64,000 bases of DNA from Sinorhizobium sp. RAC02 (GCF_001713395.1 NZ_CP016452.1:434001-498000), one strand, 5' to 3'; shown: positions 1-9,582, counted from the stretch's first letter. Notes: generated by a model from the letters alone, not told the origin. Numbers and translations: made by a program.

Positions 1-2
1 TG

Positions 3-152
3 ACGCGCGAGGGCCAGATGCTCGCCGACGTTTCGCCGCGCCGCTACTTTTGCACCGCATGCCATGTGCCGCAGGCGGACAAGAAGCCGCTCGTCGGCAA
101 CACGTTCAAGGATATGAGCGAACTCGGTGTCACCGGGGCGGGAAGTGAGTGA
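3..152 (+). CDS. napB: NapB, periplasmic nitrate reductase diheme cytochrome c subunit (3' end only)
   Basis: Only the last 49 codons are in the window; the 5' part lies upstream. The visible tail carries one c-type heme motif, CTACH, followed by a short polar C-terminus ending in GAGSE, as in the second heme site of NapB. NapB is the periplasmic electron-transfer partner of the NapA molybdoenzyme and takes electrons from NapC. The stop codon overlaps the ATG of napC by one base (TGATG), the usual order at the end of a nap operon in alphaproteobacteria. The identification rests on this heme site plus the napC neighbour. Confidence 0.85.
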   Translation, partial: TREGQMLADVSPRRYFCTACHVPQADKKPLVGNTFKDMSELGVTGAGSE

Positions 153-859
153 TGGTGGCGCGCATCAAGGCAATACTTCTCTGGGTCTGGACCGTGTCGA
201 CAACGCCGGCGGCGACGCTCAGCCTCGCTTTCCTGACTCTCGGCGGCTTCGTCGGCGGGGTGATGTTCTGGGGCGCCTTCAACACCGCGCTGGAACTGAC
301 CAACACCGAAAAGTTCTGCACCTCGTGCCATGAGATGAAGGACAACGTCTACCAGGAGCTGACGAGAACGGTGCACTTCACCAACCGCTCCGGCGTGCGT
401 GCCTCCTGCCCGGATTGTCATGTGCCGCACGAATGGACCGACAAGATTGCCCGCAAGATGCAGGCTTCGAAGGAGGTTTGGGGAAAAATCTTCGGCACGA
501 TCAACACGCGCGAAAAATTCCTGAACCACCGGCTGGAACTGGCGAAGCACGAATGGGCGCGCCTGAAGGCAAACGACAGTCTGGAATGCCGCAACTGCCA
601 CTCCGCTGTCGCGATGGACTTCACCAAACAAACCCAGCGCGCCGCCGACATTCATTCCAAGTATCTCTTGCCCGGCAAGGCGACCTGTATCGACTGCCAC
701 AAGGGCATTGCGCACGAGCTGCCGAACATGGAAGGGGTCGAGCCCGGCTGGAAGATGCCAAGGGAGCTTGAAGGCAAGGAATTGTCCGCCGCGTCGAACG
801 ATGCGATCGGCGACCTTCGCGAGGCCGTTGCTAGCGCGCATGGCACGACGGGATTCTAA
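152..859 (+). CDS. napC: NapC, membrane-anchored tetraheme cytochrome c (NapC/NirT family)
   Basis: The 235-residue protein has one N-terminal membrane anchor (about residues 7-45) and then four heme-binding sites: CTSCH (56-60), CPDCH (86-90), CRNCH (146-150) and CIDCH (179-183). This is the NapC/NirT layout. It takes electrons from the quinol pool and passes them to NapB/NapA in the periplasm. The ATG at 152 overlaps the napB stop; a GTG one codon earlier is possible but gives no extra conserved sequence. Length matches the family. It is the last gene of the nap operon here, since the next gene is on the opposite strand. Confidence 0.95.
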   Translation: MVARIKAILLWVWTVSTTPAATLSLAFLTLGGFVGGVMFWGAFNTALELTNTEKFCTSCHEMKDNVYQELTRTVHFTNRSGVRASCPDCHVPHEWTDKIARKMQASKEVWGKIFGTINTREKFLNHRLELAKHEWARLKANDSLECRNCHSAVAMDFTKQTQRAADIHSKYLLPGKATCIDCHKGIAHELPNMEGVEPGWKMPRELEGKELSAASNDAIGDLREAVASAHGTTGF

Positions 860-892
860 GACGCACCCCTATCACAGGCCTTGGCCACGCAA

Positions 893-1561
893 TTACTGCG
901 GGCTGTTTGCGCCGACCGCGCTTTCGACCGGAAGAGGCGGCAGATCGGGGGCGGCGAGGCCCTTGAACGGTTCACGCCACGCGTCGAGCTTTTCAAGCTG
1001 CTCGGACCAGCGTCGTATCGCGGGATAATCATCGATCGGCAGCCGCGCGGCATCGTTGAACGGCAAAAATGTCCCCATGCGAAAATCGGCAAAGGAGATG
1101 GTGTCTCCGACCAGCCAGAGGCGATCCGACAGTGCGTTCTCAAGGATGGCGGCCGCCTTGTGAAACTCCCGCAGCCCCTCATCGACCAGCTGGTCGTCGC
1201 AGGGGCAGATACCATATCGCTGCTTGGTGCCACGCTCCCAATGCACCATGTCGCAAGCCTTGACGAAGTTATCCTTGCTCCAGCTGATCCAGCGGATCAT
1301 GTCCGGTTCGTCATCGTCCGTTCGCCAGAAGTTGGAGCCGGCATTGCGGGAAAACCAGCAGGCGATCGCGTCGCTTTCCCAAAGCGAACGATTGGGAAGC
1401 TCCAGTATCGGCAGCAGCAGGTTCGGGTTGAGTGGCAGGTAGCGGGCCGCCTGGCCGGACGCCCGGGGCGTCGCAAACTCGAAGGCGACCTCCGCATGGA
1501 GAAACCGCGCAACGGCGACGGCCAAGCGTGGATTGGGATTGCGGCTGAAATACAATTTCAT
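893..1561 (-). CDS. Glutathione S-transferase family protein
   Basis: The 222-residue protein begins with a thioredoxin-like beta strand (MKLYFSRNPNPRLAVAVARF), has the glutathione-site region LPILELPNRSLWESDAIACW (the cis-Pro and E-S-x-AI pattern), and an all-helical C-terminal half containing LVGDTISFADF, the N-capping and hydrophobic staple signature of GSTs. Substrate cannot be read from sequence. It stands alone, convergent with napC and facing away from the lrg genes. Confidence 0.85.
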   Translation of the reverse strand: MKLYFSRNPNPRLAVAVARFLHAEVAFEFATPRASGQAARYLPLNPNLLLPILELPNRSLWESDAIACWFSRNAGSNFWRTDDDEPDMIRWISWSKDNFVKACDMVHWERGTKQRYGICPCDDQLVDEGLREFHKAAAILENALSDRLWLVGDTISFADFRMGTFLPFNDAARLPIDDYPAIRRWSEQLEKLDAWREPFKGLAAPDLPPLPVESAVGANSPQ

Positions 1562-1666
1562 ACGATGTGATCCTCCCTATCTGTCGTCTTCAAGGACGAA
1601 TGATGGATGCGTTCGCCGACATCCGTGCAGAAAAATCGACATCATCGCCCTTTGTGACGCCGGTAG

Positions 1667-2365
1667 TCATAGGAAGATATGGACGATGAGGGATGTCAGG
1701 ACGGCATTGAACCCCATGGCGATCCCCGAAAACAACCCCGCGACCGGATCGACTGAATAGGCGCGTGCCGTGCCGATCCCGTGCGAAGCGAGACCGACCG
1801 CAAAACCGCGGGCGCTGAAGTCCTTGATGCGCATGGCGTTCATCATCGGCGTGACGACGATCGCACCGCAAATGCCGGTGAGAACGACCACGGCTGCGGT
1901 CAGCGCCGGATCGCCGCTCAACCCGGAGGAGATGGCCATGGCAACGGCCGCCGTCGTGGATTTCGGCGCGAGCGAGGCGACGACATCGGGCGAGAAGCCG
2001 AACAGCTGGCTCAGGAACACCGTCGACCCTACCGCCGTGAGGCTACCGACGACGAGGGAGCAAAGCATGGGAACGAGGTTACTCTTCACAAGCGAGAGTT
2101 TCTCGTAAAGCGGGATGCCGAGTGCCACAGTGGCCGGCCCGAGCAGGAAATGGATGAACTGCGCGCCCTTGAAGTAGGCGTCGTAGTCAATCCTGGCGAT
2201 GCAGAGAATGGCGGCGATGACCGCAATCGACAGCATGATCGGGTTGAGCAGCGGATTGCCGGGGCTGAGGCCGGCGATGGCGGTGGCGGCCAGCCAGACG
2301 ACGAGCGTCGTGACCAGCCAGAGGAGGGGCGACGTCGCAAGATAGACCCAGAGCCCTTCAGTCAT
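1667..2365 (-). CDS. lrgB: LrgB/CidB family inner-membrane protein
   Basis: The 232-residue protein is highly hydrophobic with about six membrane segments and the family motif region around LAPKSTTAAVAMAISSGLSG and FASHGIGTARAYS-like residues near the C-terminus (SHGIGTARA is visible). LrgB proteins act with small LrgA/CidA proteins in control of murein hydrolase activity or, in some bacteria, pyruvate or metabolite transport. The start overlaps the end of the upstream lrgA gene by 8 bases, so the two are translated together. Plant and bacterial relatives export glycolate or pyruvate, so the transported compound here is open. Confidence 0.88.
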   Translation of the reverse strand: MTEGLWVYLATSPLLWLVTTLVVWLAATAIAGLSPGNPLLNPIMLSIAVIAAILCIARIDYDAYFKGAQFIHFLLGPATVALGIPLYEKLSLVKSNLVPMLCSLVVGSLTAVGSTVFLSQLFGFSPDVVASLAPKSTTAAVAMAISSGLSGDPALTAAVVVLTGICGAIVVTPMMNAMRIKDFSARGFAVGLASHGIGTARAYSVDPVAGLFSGIAMGFNAVLTSLIVHIFL

Positions 2366-2732
2366 TGGCGTAGCCTCCGGAAAGCCGCTTCACCAGGATG
2401 AAAACCCAGACCGTGACGGTGAGCGTGATGACCGTGGACAGGATGACGATGGCGAGGAGTTCAAAGCCGCTGTTACGGATGAGATCGAGATGCTGGATGA
2501 TGCCCACCCCGGCCGGCACGAAAAGGATGCCGAGATTGGCAAGCACCACCTTGGATGTGTCGATGGTCTGTTGATGGGCCGGCCGCAGGATTTTGACGCC
2601 ACCGGTGAGGGTGAGGGCCACGGCGGCCATTGCCATGCCGATGACAGGTCCCGGCACATATCCGTTCAGAAAATAGGCGGTAACCTCGCCGATCAACTGA
2701 AAGACGAGAAGAACTGTAATCCCGATAAGCAT
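2358..2732 (-). CDS. lrgA: CidA/LrgA family holin-like protein
   Basis: The 124-residue protein has four predicted membrane helices and the family motif PGPVIGMAMAAVAL near residue 28, followed by an ANLGILFVPAGVGI block, both typical of CidA/LrgA. It is thought to act as a small membrane partner of LrgB. An AGGAG ribosome site lies six bases before the ATG at 2732. It is the first gene of a two-gene operon with lrgB; no regulator gene (LytSR or LysR type) is adjacent. Confidence 0.88.
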   Translation of the reverse strand: MLIGITVLLVFQLIGEVTAYFLNGYVPGPVIGMAMAAVALTLTGGVKILRPAHQQTIDTSKVVLANLGILFVPAGVGIIQHLDLIRNSGFELLAIVILSTVITLTVTVWVFILVKRLSGGYAND

Positions 2733-2861
2733 GCCTGGCTCCTGTCTGGCTAAGGGCTTTGCCGATGCGACTCAGCAAGCGCGTCAGCCAGACGGTAGGG
2801 GCCTATGCGTGTCTCATCCAGAGGCAGAGCAAGAGCGGTTCAAAATCTGTTCGCCAAGGGC

Positions 2862-4163
2862 TCACCCGCGGGGCCGAAGGAGCCGTTGTGCGACGCCGGC
2901 AAACAGCGCGACGCCGGTTTCGAGTGCGTTTTCGTCGATGTCGAAATCGGCGGCATGGTGCACGGCGGGGATGTCGCTACCGATGATACAGTAGGCGGCG
3001 GTGCCGCCGGTTTCGCGCACGCGGCGGATCATCAGGCAAGCATCGTCGCCGCCGCCGATCGACCATTCCGGCAGGACCTCGGTGACGCCGGGCAGGCCGG
3101 TCGCGACGTCGGCAATCAAGGCAACGGCCTCCGGGCTGTTTTCGTTGCCAGGCATGTGGCTCTTGCGCACGGTGTCGACCGCGCATTGATGCATGGCGGC
3201 GGCGCCTTCGATCACCGCATGAAGCCGTTCGACCATATAGTCGTGGGCGGCGTGACTGTTGGCGCGCACCTCCACCAGCATCTCGCAGGTATCGGCGATG
3301 ATGTTGAAGGCGGTGCCCGCGCGCAGCACGCCGACATTGACGAATGTCTCCGCGCCGGAAAAACGGGAAATGCCGTGCAGCCCGAGTGCTGCCGATGCAC
3401 CGGCGAGGAGCGCGTTGCGGCCCTCCTGCGGACCCATCGCCGCATGCGCGACGGCACCGCGGAAGGTGACGGCGAAACGGCTGGAGAAGAGGAAGCCGAC
3501 AGCGCTCGCGGCGATCTTGCCGGAGGGCAGCAGGCAGCCGAGGTGGCCGACGAACAGATGATCCACGCCCTCGACCGCTCCGCCTGCCACCATGGGTGCT
3601 GCGCCGCGCGCACTTTCCTCGGCCGGCTGGAAGATCAGGCGCAGGGTTCCGTCGAGGCCCTTTTCCTGCGCGAGCCGCCGGGCAAGGGCGAGACCGATAC
3701 CAACATGGCCGTCATGGCCGCAGGCATGCATGCGGCCGGCAAAGCGCGAGCGATAGTCCTCGGCATTCGGCTGATGGGCTTCCGCCTCGGTTTCGCTGAC
3801 CGGCAGGGCGTCCATGTCGAAGCGGAAGGCGACAGTGGGACCGTCTCCAAAGCGGTAGTCGGCGACGATGCCGGTCAGGCCGTCGGGCATGCGCTCCATC
3901 CATGCTGCATCGCCGCCTGCGGCGAGCGCCAGGCGCTTGGCGTCTTCAACCTGTTCGCGTGACGGCGGATCGATGACGATCTCGGCGTCCATCACTTCGC
4001 GGCCGGTGCGCACGGCAAAGCCCAGGTGATCAAGATAGGCGGCGATGCGCGAGGCGGTGCGGTATTCCAGGAAAGCGGTTTCCGGGTAGCGGTGCAGGTC
4101 GCGGCGAACGAGCACGGCGGGCGCATTGCTGGCGGCGATCATCTCGGCAAGGGTCATGGGCAT
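2862..4163 (-). CDS. M20 family amidohydrolase/peptidase (AbgA-like, M20D)
   Basis: The 433-residue protein contains the M20D metal and catalytic signatures: RRDLHRYPETAF at the N-terminus, RFDMDALPV, MHACGHDGH, and PAEESARGA with the catalytic glutamates. A dimerisation domain lies in the middle. These enzymes hydrolyse N-acyl amino acids or p-aminobenzoyl-glutamate-type amides with two bound metal ions. It has the longer form seen in AbgA-like proteins (an insertion after residue 60) rather than the shorter hippurate hydrolase form. It follows the EamA gene by 12 bases and is the last gene of the purine-linked operon; its substrate is not evident. Confidence 0.85.
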   Translation of the reverse strand: MPMTLAEMIAASNAPAVLVRRDLHRYPETAFLEYRTASRIAAYLDHLGFAVRTGREVMDAEIVIDPPSREQVEDAKRLALAAGGDAAWMERMPDGLTGIVADYRFGDGPTVAFRFDMDALPVSETEAEAHQPNAEDYRSRFAGRMHACGHDGHVGIGLALARRLAQEKGLDGTLRLIFQPAEESARGAAPMVAGGAVEGVDHLFVGHLGCLLPSGKIAASAVGFLFSSRFAVTFRGAVAHAAMGPQEGRNALLAGASAALGLHGISRFSGAETFVNVGVLRAGTAFNIIADTCEMLVEVRANSHAAHDYMVERLHAVIEGAAAMHQCAVDTVRKSHMPGNENSPEAVALIADVATGLPGVTEVLPEWSIGGGDDACLMIRRVRETGGTAAYCIIGSDIPAVHHAADFDIDENALETGVALFAGVAQRLLRPRG

Positions 4164-4175
4164 TCTCTATCTGGG

Positions 4176-5072
4176 TTAGCCGCGGCTGGCGAGCGAGACG
4201 CCGACCGTCGCGATGGAAAGGCCGGCGATCTGTATCACGGTGAGGCTTTCGCCAAAGCCGATCCAGGCCATCAGGGCCGAGACGCCGGGCACGAGGAAGA
4301 ACAGCGAGGACACTTTTGACAGAGCGCCCTTCCGGATCATGTGCAGGAGCAGCAGGACCGCTCCGAGCGACATGCCGAAGACCGACCAGGCGAGGCCAAT
4401 CCACAGCGGCAGCGCCGTGGTGTCGAAGGCCGGCCCGCCGACGAAAGGCAGGACGAGCGCCGTCGGCACGAGGGCGCCGACATATTGCGCGGCGGTGTTG
4501 GTGAGCGGATCGGCGGCAATCGCCGTGCGCTTCACGAAGATCGAGCCGAGCGTGAGGGACAGAACGCCGCCAAGGCAGATGGCGAGCGGGAGGAGCGGAA
4601 TGCCGCCGGCCTCCGTTGCGCCGAGCTTCGGTGCCAGCGTGACGAGCGTGCCGAAGGCCCCGACGAGAATGCCGATGGCACCGCGCCGCGACATGCGCTC
4701 TCCGAGCACTCGGCCGGCAAGGAGTGTCACGAGCAGCGGCTGCATGCCGGCCATCAGTGCCGAGATTGCCGTTGGCAGGCCATTGGCCACGGACCAGAAG
4801 ACCCAGCCGAGATAGAGGCCGTGGATCAGGACGCCGGCAAGCAAAGCCTGCCCCCATTCCCGTGCCGTGCCGGGCCAGGCGGCGCCCTTCCAGAGCGCGA
4901 TGGCGGCAAGCGCCAGCAGCGCCAGCGCAAAGCGCACGGCAAGGAAAGTGAGAGGTTCGGCATGCGGCGCAACAAGCCGCGCCAAAACGAAGCCGCTCGA
5001 CCAGAGCGGCACGAAGATCGCGGGCAGGAGCAGGTCGTTGCGCATGGGTGCGGCTGCGGCGGACACGCTCAC
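4176..5072 (-). CDS. EamA/DMT superfamily membrane transporter
   Basis: The 298-residue protein has ten hydrophobic segments in two EamA repeats (for example FVPLWSSGFVLARLVAPHAE in the first and the SLFFLVPGVSALMAW block in the second). Family members export amino acids, nucleosides or related metabolites across the inner membrane. The GTG start at 5072 overlaps the adenine deaminase stop (GTGA); an internal ATG at 5045 is the alternative. Given its place in a purine-salvage operon it could export a degradation product or an over-accumulated nucleobase, but this is inference. Confidence 0.85.
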   Translation of the reverse strand: MSVSAAAAPMRNDLLLPAIFVPLWSSGFVLARLVAPHAEPLTFLAVRFALALLALAAIALWKGAAWPGTAREWGQALLAGVLIHGLYLGWVFWSVANGLPTAISALMAGMQPLLVTLLAGRVLGERMSRRGAIGILVGAFGTLVTLAPKLGATEAGGIPLLPLAICLGGVLSLTLGSIFVKRTAIAADPLTNTAAQYVGALVPTALVLPFVGGPAFDTTALPLWIGLAWSVFGMSLGAVLLLLHMIRKGALSKVSSLFFLVPGVSALMAWIGFGESLTVIQIAGLSIATVGVSLASRG

Positions 5073-6859
5073 GCCCCATGCCTTACGCTGAGGATCGGCG
5101 TTTCCAACAGGGCGCCGGTCGTGCCGTCGGCAATGCCGCGGTCGGTCTGGTGGGGGCCGGCATTGCAGGCGAGCGTCGCGCCGAAGACGGCCTTGAACAC
5201 CAGGTAGGGTGGTTGCCAGTCGACGATGCTGTCCGCCGCGGTTCGCACGGCGGCGAAGGCGCGGGCGACGTCCTCAAGCGGCGCATCGGAGAGAAGGCCT
5301 GAAAGCGGCAGTTCGAGCACGGCAAGCACCTTGCCGTCTAGCGCGACGGCCATGCCGCCACCTGCCGCGATCACTGCGTTCGCGGCGACGGCCATGTCGC
5401 CCGGATTGCCGCCGAAGACGGTGAGGTTGTGGCTGTCGTGCGAGACGGTGGTCGCAAGCGCTCCGCGCCATGTGCCCCAGCCGGAGAGCAGGCCAACGCG
5501 CGGGCGCGCATCCGCCCGCCCATGGCGGTGGGCGACGGCAATCAGCGTCGTGCCGTCGGGCGGCACGATGAAGCCGTCCGAAACGGTCGCGACCGCCTCG
5601 GCCCATTCGGTGAAGCGGGGCTCGGCGATAAGAGCGACAGTCGCCTCGGTTCCCGCACACGGAATGCGGAAATCCTCTTCGCGCAATGGGGCGAGATGCA
5701 TGGAGCCTTGCAGCGGTGCCGCGTCGATTTCGTGGGCGGGTTCGGTAAGTGCGCCGTCCCGCGCAACGATCCGGCCGCTGCTCAAGACCAGTTTCGCCCG
5801 GAACTCCGTCAGGTCCTCGAAGAGCACGATATCGGCGCGACGGCCGGGGGCGATGAGGCCGAGGTCGTTGCGCCCGATCCGCCGTGCGGCGTTGAGTGTT
5901 GCGGCCTGCAAGGCCCGTTCGGGCGTCATTCCGTAGCGGACGAGGCGGCGCACCACGTCGTCGAGACCGCCGGCCTCGAAAAGATCGTCCGGGAAGACAT
6001 CGTCGGTGCAGAGCGTCAGGGTCTGGGGCAACTGCGGCAGCGTGTTGAGGGCGGCGACGCATTCGGGCAGCAGGTGATCATGCGAGCCGCGCAGCTCGAT
6101 GGTGAGACCGGCGCGCAGTTTTGCGAGCAGGTCCTCGCCGGAGACGATCTCGTGGTCGGAGCTGATGCCGGCAGTAATGAAGGCCTCAAGCTCCGGCCCC
6201 GCGATGCTGCGGGCGTGGCCGTGGATCGGCTTGCCCGCGTGGCGGCCGGCGGCAAGAATGGCGTTCATCCGCGCGCGGCCTTCAATGACGGCGCGCATGT
6301 CCATGACCTCGGCGATACCGCCGATTTCCGGCCGGGCGAGCAGCGTTGCGATGGTCTCGGCGGAAAAATCGGCGCCGGCGACTTCAAGACCCGGCGCGGA
6401 GGGCACGCAGGAGGGGGCGAGCAACACATGGCGCTGCGGCAGGGCGCGGGCGGCCTCGGCCGCCCAGTCGATGCCGGTTATGCCATGCACATTGCCCAGC
6501 TCATGCGGGTCCCAGACGAGCGTCGTCACGCCGCGCGGCAGGGTGGCCGCGGCATAGGCGGCCGGGGTGATCATCGAGCTCTCGACGTGCATGTGCGTGT
6601 CGATGAGGCCGGGCGAGAGGATCAGGCCGCTGGCGTCGATCGTCTCGTGGGCGTCGAGACGGGCATCCTGCGGGTGCACGCTAGCGATCAGTGGGCCGAC
6701 GAGGCCGATATCGACGGCGCGGCGCTCGCCGGTCACCATGTCGATCAGCGTTCCACCGCGGATCAGCATGTCGAAGGGGCGGTCTCCGCGCGCGGCCGCA
6801 ACGGCGGCTTCACGCAGGGTTTCGTCGTCGAGATCGCGAGTATCGGTCTTGCCGGTCAC
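5069..6859 (-). CDS. ade: Adenine deaminase
   Basis: The 596-residue protein has the bacterial adenine deaminase layout: a DTHMHVESSM metal site (87-96), DPHELGNVHG, a GHARSI metal-ligand region, SSDHE, TLCTDDVFPDD, and the C-terminal GGGMAVALDGKVLAVLEL block followed by PLSGLLSDAP. The enzyme converts adenine to hypoxanthine plus ammonia. The GTG start overlaps the stop of the nucleoside hydrolase gene (GTGA). The reading frame runs open a further 330 codons upstream, but that stretch is the shadow of the nucleoside hydrolase gene, not a fusion. Together with the upstream hydrolase it would turn adenosine into hypoxanthine. Confidence 0.93.
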   Translation of the reverse strand: MTGKTDTRDLDDETLREAAVAAARGDRPFDMLIRGGTLIDMVTGERRAVDIGLVGPLIASVHPQDARLDAHETIDASGLILSPGLIDTHMHVESSMITPAAYAAATLPRGVTTLVWDPHELGNVHGITGIDWAAEAARALPQRHVLLAPSCVPSAPGLEVAGADFSAETIATLLARPEIGGIAEVMDMRAVIEGRARMNAILAAGRHAGKPIHGHARSIAGPELEAFITAGISSDHEIVSGEDLLAKLRAGLTIELRGSHDHLLPECVAALNTLPQLPQTLTLCTDDVFPDDLFEAGGLDDVVRRLVRYGMTPERALQAATLNAARRIGRNDLGLIAPGRRADIVLFEDLTEFRAKLVLSSGRIVARDGALTEPAHEIDAAPLQGSMHLAPLREEDFRIPCAGTEATVALIAEPRFTEWAEAVATVSDGFIVPPDGTTLIAVAHRHGRADARPRVGLLSGWGTWRGALATTVSHDSHNLTVFGGNPGDMAVAANAVIAAGGGMAVALDGKVLAVLELPLSGLLSDAPLEDVARAFAAVRTAADSIVDWQPPYLVFKAVFGATLACNAGPHQTDRGIADGTTGALLETPILSVRHGA

Positions 6860-7788
6860 TGTCGCGCCTCCTCGGTCAGTGCGCCGAGAATGAGGCTGCG
6901 GGCGGCCACGACATCGATGTCTGTGGCGAAGACGGCGTTGCGTTTCTCCTGCGGCGCACGCACATCCACTACCGTTCGACCACGCGTCAGCAGGCCGGAC
7001 AGTTCCACGTCGATGCGGGCCTCGGTGAAGGTCACGGCCTGCGAGCACACGAAGGCGACGGCGGCGCAGGGATCGTAGACCGCCATGCCGGCCCGGCCAC
7101 GGCTGGCTCCAATGGAAATGTAGCCGGCGAAGAGGTCGGCGAGAAGTGCTGCATTCCTGCCGCCCGCATCGCGAACGGGCGTAGTGTCGTCCGGAAAGGC
7201 GATGATCTTGCGGCAGAGGTCGAGATCGACCATCCGCAGCGGCAGGCCATGGGCGAGCACGATCGCCAGCGCTTCGGGGTCGGCAAAGGCGTTGAATTCG
7301 GCCGAGGCCGTGTGGTTGCCGGCGGTGACGCCGCCGCCCATCCAGGTGAGGTCGGCGATCTTCTCGGTCAGATCCGGCCGGGCGAGCGCCAGGGCCGCAA
7401 TGTTGGTCAGCGGGCCGAGAGCGAGGATGCGGCGCGGCTCCGTGGCAGCCTCCAGCCAGTGGCAGAGGGCGGTGAAGGCGTCGCTTTCCGGCGGCAGCGG
7501 AGCCGGCGGCAGGCTGCGGCCGGCGGTCAGCATGCCGGCTTCGCTCAGGATGTTTTCCGCGGTTTCCAGCCGGCCGAGCACCGGCAGGGCGCGGCCGTCG
7601 TGGATTGGGAAGGTCCAGCCGAAGGCAGCGGCGGCCGAGGCTGCGTTCTGCCGCACTTGGCGGAAGCCGGAATTGCCGAAGACCAGCGAGATGCCGTCGA
7701 TCGGCTCGGCGCCCCGCGCCACCACGAGGATGGCGGCGATGTCGTCGAAGCCCATGTCGGTGTCGATCCACACACCCATGGCGCTCAC
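6856..7788 (-). CDS. Inosine/uridine-preferring nucleoside hydrolase family protein
   Basis: The 310-residue protein carries the calcium-binding aspartate cluster near the N-terminus as DTDMGFDD (9-16; the family usually has DTDPGIDD), the ALGPLTNIAALA motif, WMGGGV and EFNAFADPEA. It cleaves the N-glycosidic bond of ribonucleosides to give base and ribose. The methionine in place of the usual proline and phenylalanine in place of isoleucine in the first motif are conservative deviations. The GTG start overlaps the stop of the ATPase gene. Its location between a nucleobase-type ABC transporter and adenine deaminase points to purine nucleosides as substrate. Confidence 0.9.
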   Translation of the reverse strand: MSAMGVWIDTDMGFDDIAAILVVARGAEPIDGISLVFGNSGFRQVRQNAASAAAAFGWTFPIHDGRALPVLGRLETAENILSEAGMLTAGRSLPPAPLPPESDAFTALCHWLEAATEPRRILALGPLTNIAALALARPDLTEKIADLTWMGGGVTAGNHTASAEFNAFADPEALAIVLAHGLPLRMVDLDLCRKIIAFPDDTTPVRDAGGRNAALLADLFAGYISIGASRGRAGMAVYDPCAAVAFVCSQAVTFTEARIDVELSGLLTRGRTVVDVRAPQEKRNAVFATDIDVVAARSLILGALTEEARQ

Positions 7789-8813
7789 GCGAAACGCTGG
7801 AGGGGGGCGGCTGCCGTGAGCGGCAGGTCGAAGGCCAGTTCCGCGCCAAGCGCGTGGACCGGAAGTGCCGCGCTGACCTCCGCGGTAATCGGGCCGAGGG
7901 GCGTATCGAGCAGGTATTCGCGCAGGTTCCCGGTAAAGGAGACGCTTTTCACCGTGCCCTTGAACGGCCCGGCTTCGAGCGTCACGCCGGAGGGACGCCA
8001 GGCGAAGCCGGCAGCATTGCCCGGCAGCGCTTCGGCAAGCGCGATCGCACCGCCCGGAGTTGCCAGCTTGCCGCCGCGAAGGGCGAAAACATTCTCGAAG
8101 CCAACGAAATCCGCAACGAACGCGGAGGCGGGGTTGTTGTAGATCTCCTCAGGCGTGCCGACCTGCTCGATCAGGCCTTCACGCATCACGACGATGCGGT
8201 CGGCGAGCGACAGGGCTTCTGCCTGGTCGTGGGTGACGAAGATCATGGTGACGCCGGTTTCCTTCTGCACGCGCTGCAGTTCGGCGCGCATTTCGACGCG
8301 CAGGCGTGCATCGAGATTGGAAAGTGGCTCGTCGAGCAGCAGCACCTTCGGCTCCATCACCATGGAGCGGGCAAGCGCCACGCGCTGCTGCTGTCCACCG
8401 GAAAGCTCGGTCGGTTTGCGGCCGGAAAGCGCGGAAAGGCCGACCGACTTGATGCCGGCGGTGACCCGCGCATCGATATCGGCGGCTGCCATGCGCTTCA
8501 ACCTGAGACCGAAGGCGACGTTTTCGAAGACCGTCAGATGCGGGAAGAGTGCGTAGGACTGGAAGACCAGGCCGACATTGCGCTTGTTGGCGGAAACGCG
8601 GGTAATGTCGGTGCCGTCGAGCGTGATGCGGCCGAAGGTGGGCGCAAGCAGGCCGGCAATCGAGCGCATGGTCGTCGTCTTGCCGCAGCCGGACGGGCCG
8701 AGGAAGGCGACGAGTTCACCCTTGCGGATCGAAAGGTTGAATTTGTCCACGGCAATCGAATTGCCATAGGAAAGCGTCAGGTTTTCGAGGGAGAGAAAGG
8801 CGCGATCAGACAT
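7785..8813 (-). CDS. PotA-like ABC transporter ATP-binding protein
   Basis: The 342-residue protein has Walker A GPSGCGKTTT, Q-loop VFQSYALFPH, signature LSGGQQQRVALARS, Walker B VLLLDEPLSNLD and H-loop FVTHDQAEA, with a C-terminal TOBE-type domain of about 110 residues. This is the spermidine/putrescine/iron/maltose importer class. I chose ATG at 8813, which overlaps the upstream permease end by eight bases; a TTG at 8828 is possible. It energises the two permeases encoded just upstream. The polyamine-type family name describes structure only, since the operon holds purine enzymes. Confidence 0.92.
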   Translation of the reverse strand: MSDRAFLSLENLTLSYGNSIAVDKFNLSIRKGELVAFLGPSGCGKTTTMRSIAGLLAPTFGRITLDGTDITRVSANKRNVGLVFQSYALFPHLTVFENVAFGLRLKRMAAADIDARVTAGIKSVGLSALSGRKPTELSGGQQQRVALARSMVMEPKVLLLDEPLSNLDARLRVEMRAELQRVQKETGVTMIFVTHDQAEALSLADRIVVMREGLIEQVGTPEEIYNNPASAFVADFVGFENVFALRGGKLATPGGAIALAEALPGNAAGFAWRPSGVTLEAGPFKGTVKSVSFTGNLREYLLDTPLGPITAEVSAALPVHALGAELAFDLPLTAAAPLQRFA

Positions 8814-9582
8814 AACGGGAGAATCCAAGGAAGCGTTCTGCGAGGAAGACGATACCGATCGACATCAGGGCGAGCAGGGCCGACAGCGCAGCAACGGAGG
8901 GATCGTAGGTGGTTTCCATGTAGGAGAGCATGTCGATGGGCAGCGTGCGCACGCCGGGGCCGGAGAGGAACAGCGAGACCGGCACCTGGTTGAAGCTCGT
9001 CACGAAGCCGAGGATGAAGGCGGCGAGGATGCCGCTCTGGATGTTCGGCAGCACCACCTTGAAGAAGGCGCCAAGGCGCGTCGCGCCAAGCAGCACCGCC
9101 GCCTCTTCCATGTCGGAGCGCAGGTTGTTGAAGCTGGAGGAGACGACGCGCACCGTATAGGGCAGCACGAGTGCGGTATGGGCGAGGAACAGCGCGACGC
9201 CGATCGAGAAACTGAACGGCACAACGAGATAGCGTAGCAGGGCCAGGCCGACGATGATGCCCGGCACGATGATCGGCAGCGTGACGATCGTGTTGACGAC
9301 CTCGCCGAAGGGCAGCTTGTAGCGCGACAGCGCATAGGCGGCCGGCACGCCGAGCAGCAGTGCGACGAAGGTGCCGCCGACGGCGAGGATCATCGACATG
9401 ATGAAGCTGTCGCGGAAGCTTTCGACGGTGAAGACCTTGGCGACCCATTTCAGGGACAGGCCCTGCGGCGGGAAGACAAGTGTGTCGCCGGCCGAAAGAG
9501 AGGCTGCCACGATGATGATGAAGGGGCCGATCAGGAAGATGAGCAGCGCGGCGAGAATGAGTGTGGAAAGCGTGCGGTTCAT
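8806..9582 (-). CDS. PotC-like ABC transporter permease
   Basis: The 258-residue inner-membrane protein has six predicted helices and the EAA loop (DMEEAAVLLGATRLGAFFKV) that docks on the ATPase. The ATG at 9582 overlaps the stop of the other permease (ATGA). It is the PotC/second-permease type of the importer family. Together with the PotB-like subunit it would form the heterodimeric channel. No substrate-specific residue pattern was recognised. Confidence 0.92.
   Translation of the reverse strand: MNRTLSTLILAALLIFLIGPFIIIVAASLSAGDTLVFPPQGLSLKWVAKVFTVESFRDSFIMSMILAVGGTFVALLLGVPAAYALSRYKLPFGEVVNTIVTLPIIVPGIIVGLALLRYLVVPFSFSIGVALFLAHTALVLPYTVRVVSSSFNNLRSDMEEAAVLLGATRLGAFFKVVLPNIQSGILAAFILGFVTSFNQVPVSLFLSGPGVRTLPIDMLSYMETTYDPSVAALSALLALMSIGIVFLAERFLGFSRYV

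Noticed and set aside
5069..7849. A 926-codon minus-strand frame that could be read as a hydrolase-deaminase fusion.
   Set aside because: The first 330 codons are arginine/proline-rich shadow of the nucleoside hydrolase gene, which lies in another frame. Adenine deaminase homology begins only at the GTG at 6859.
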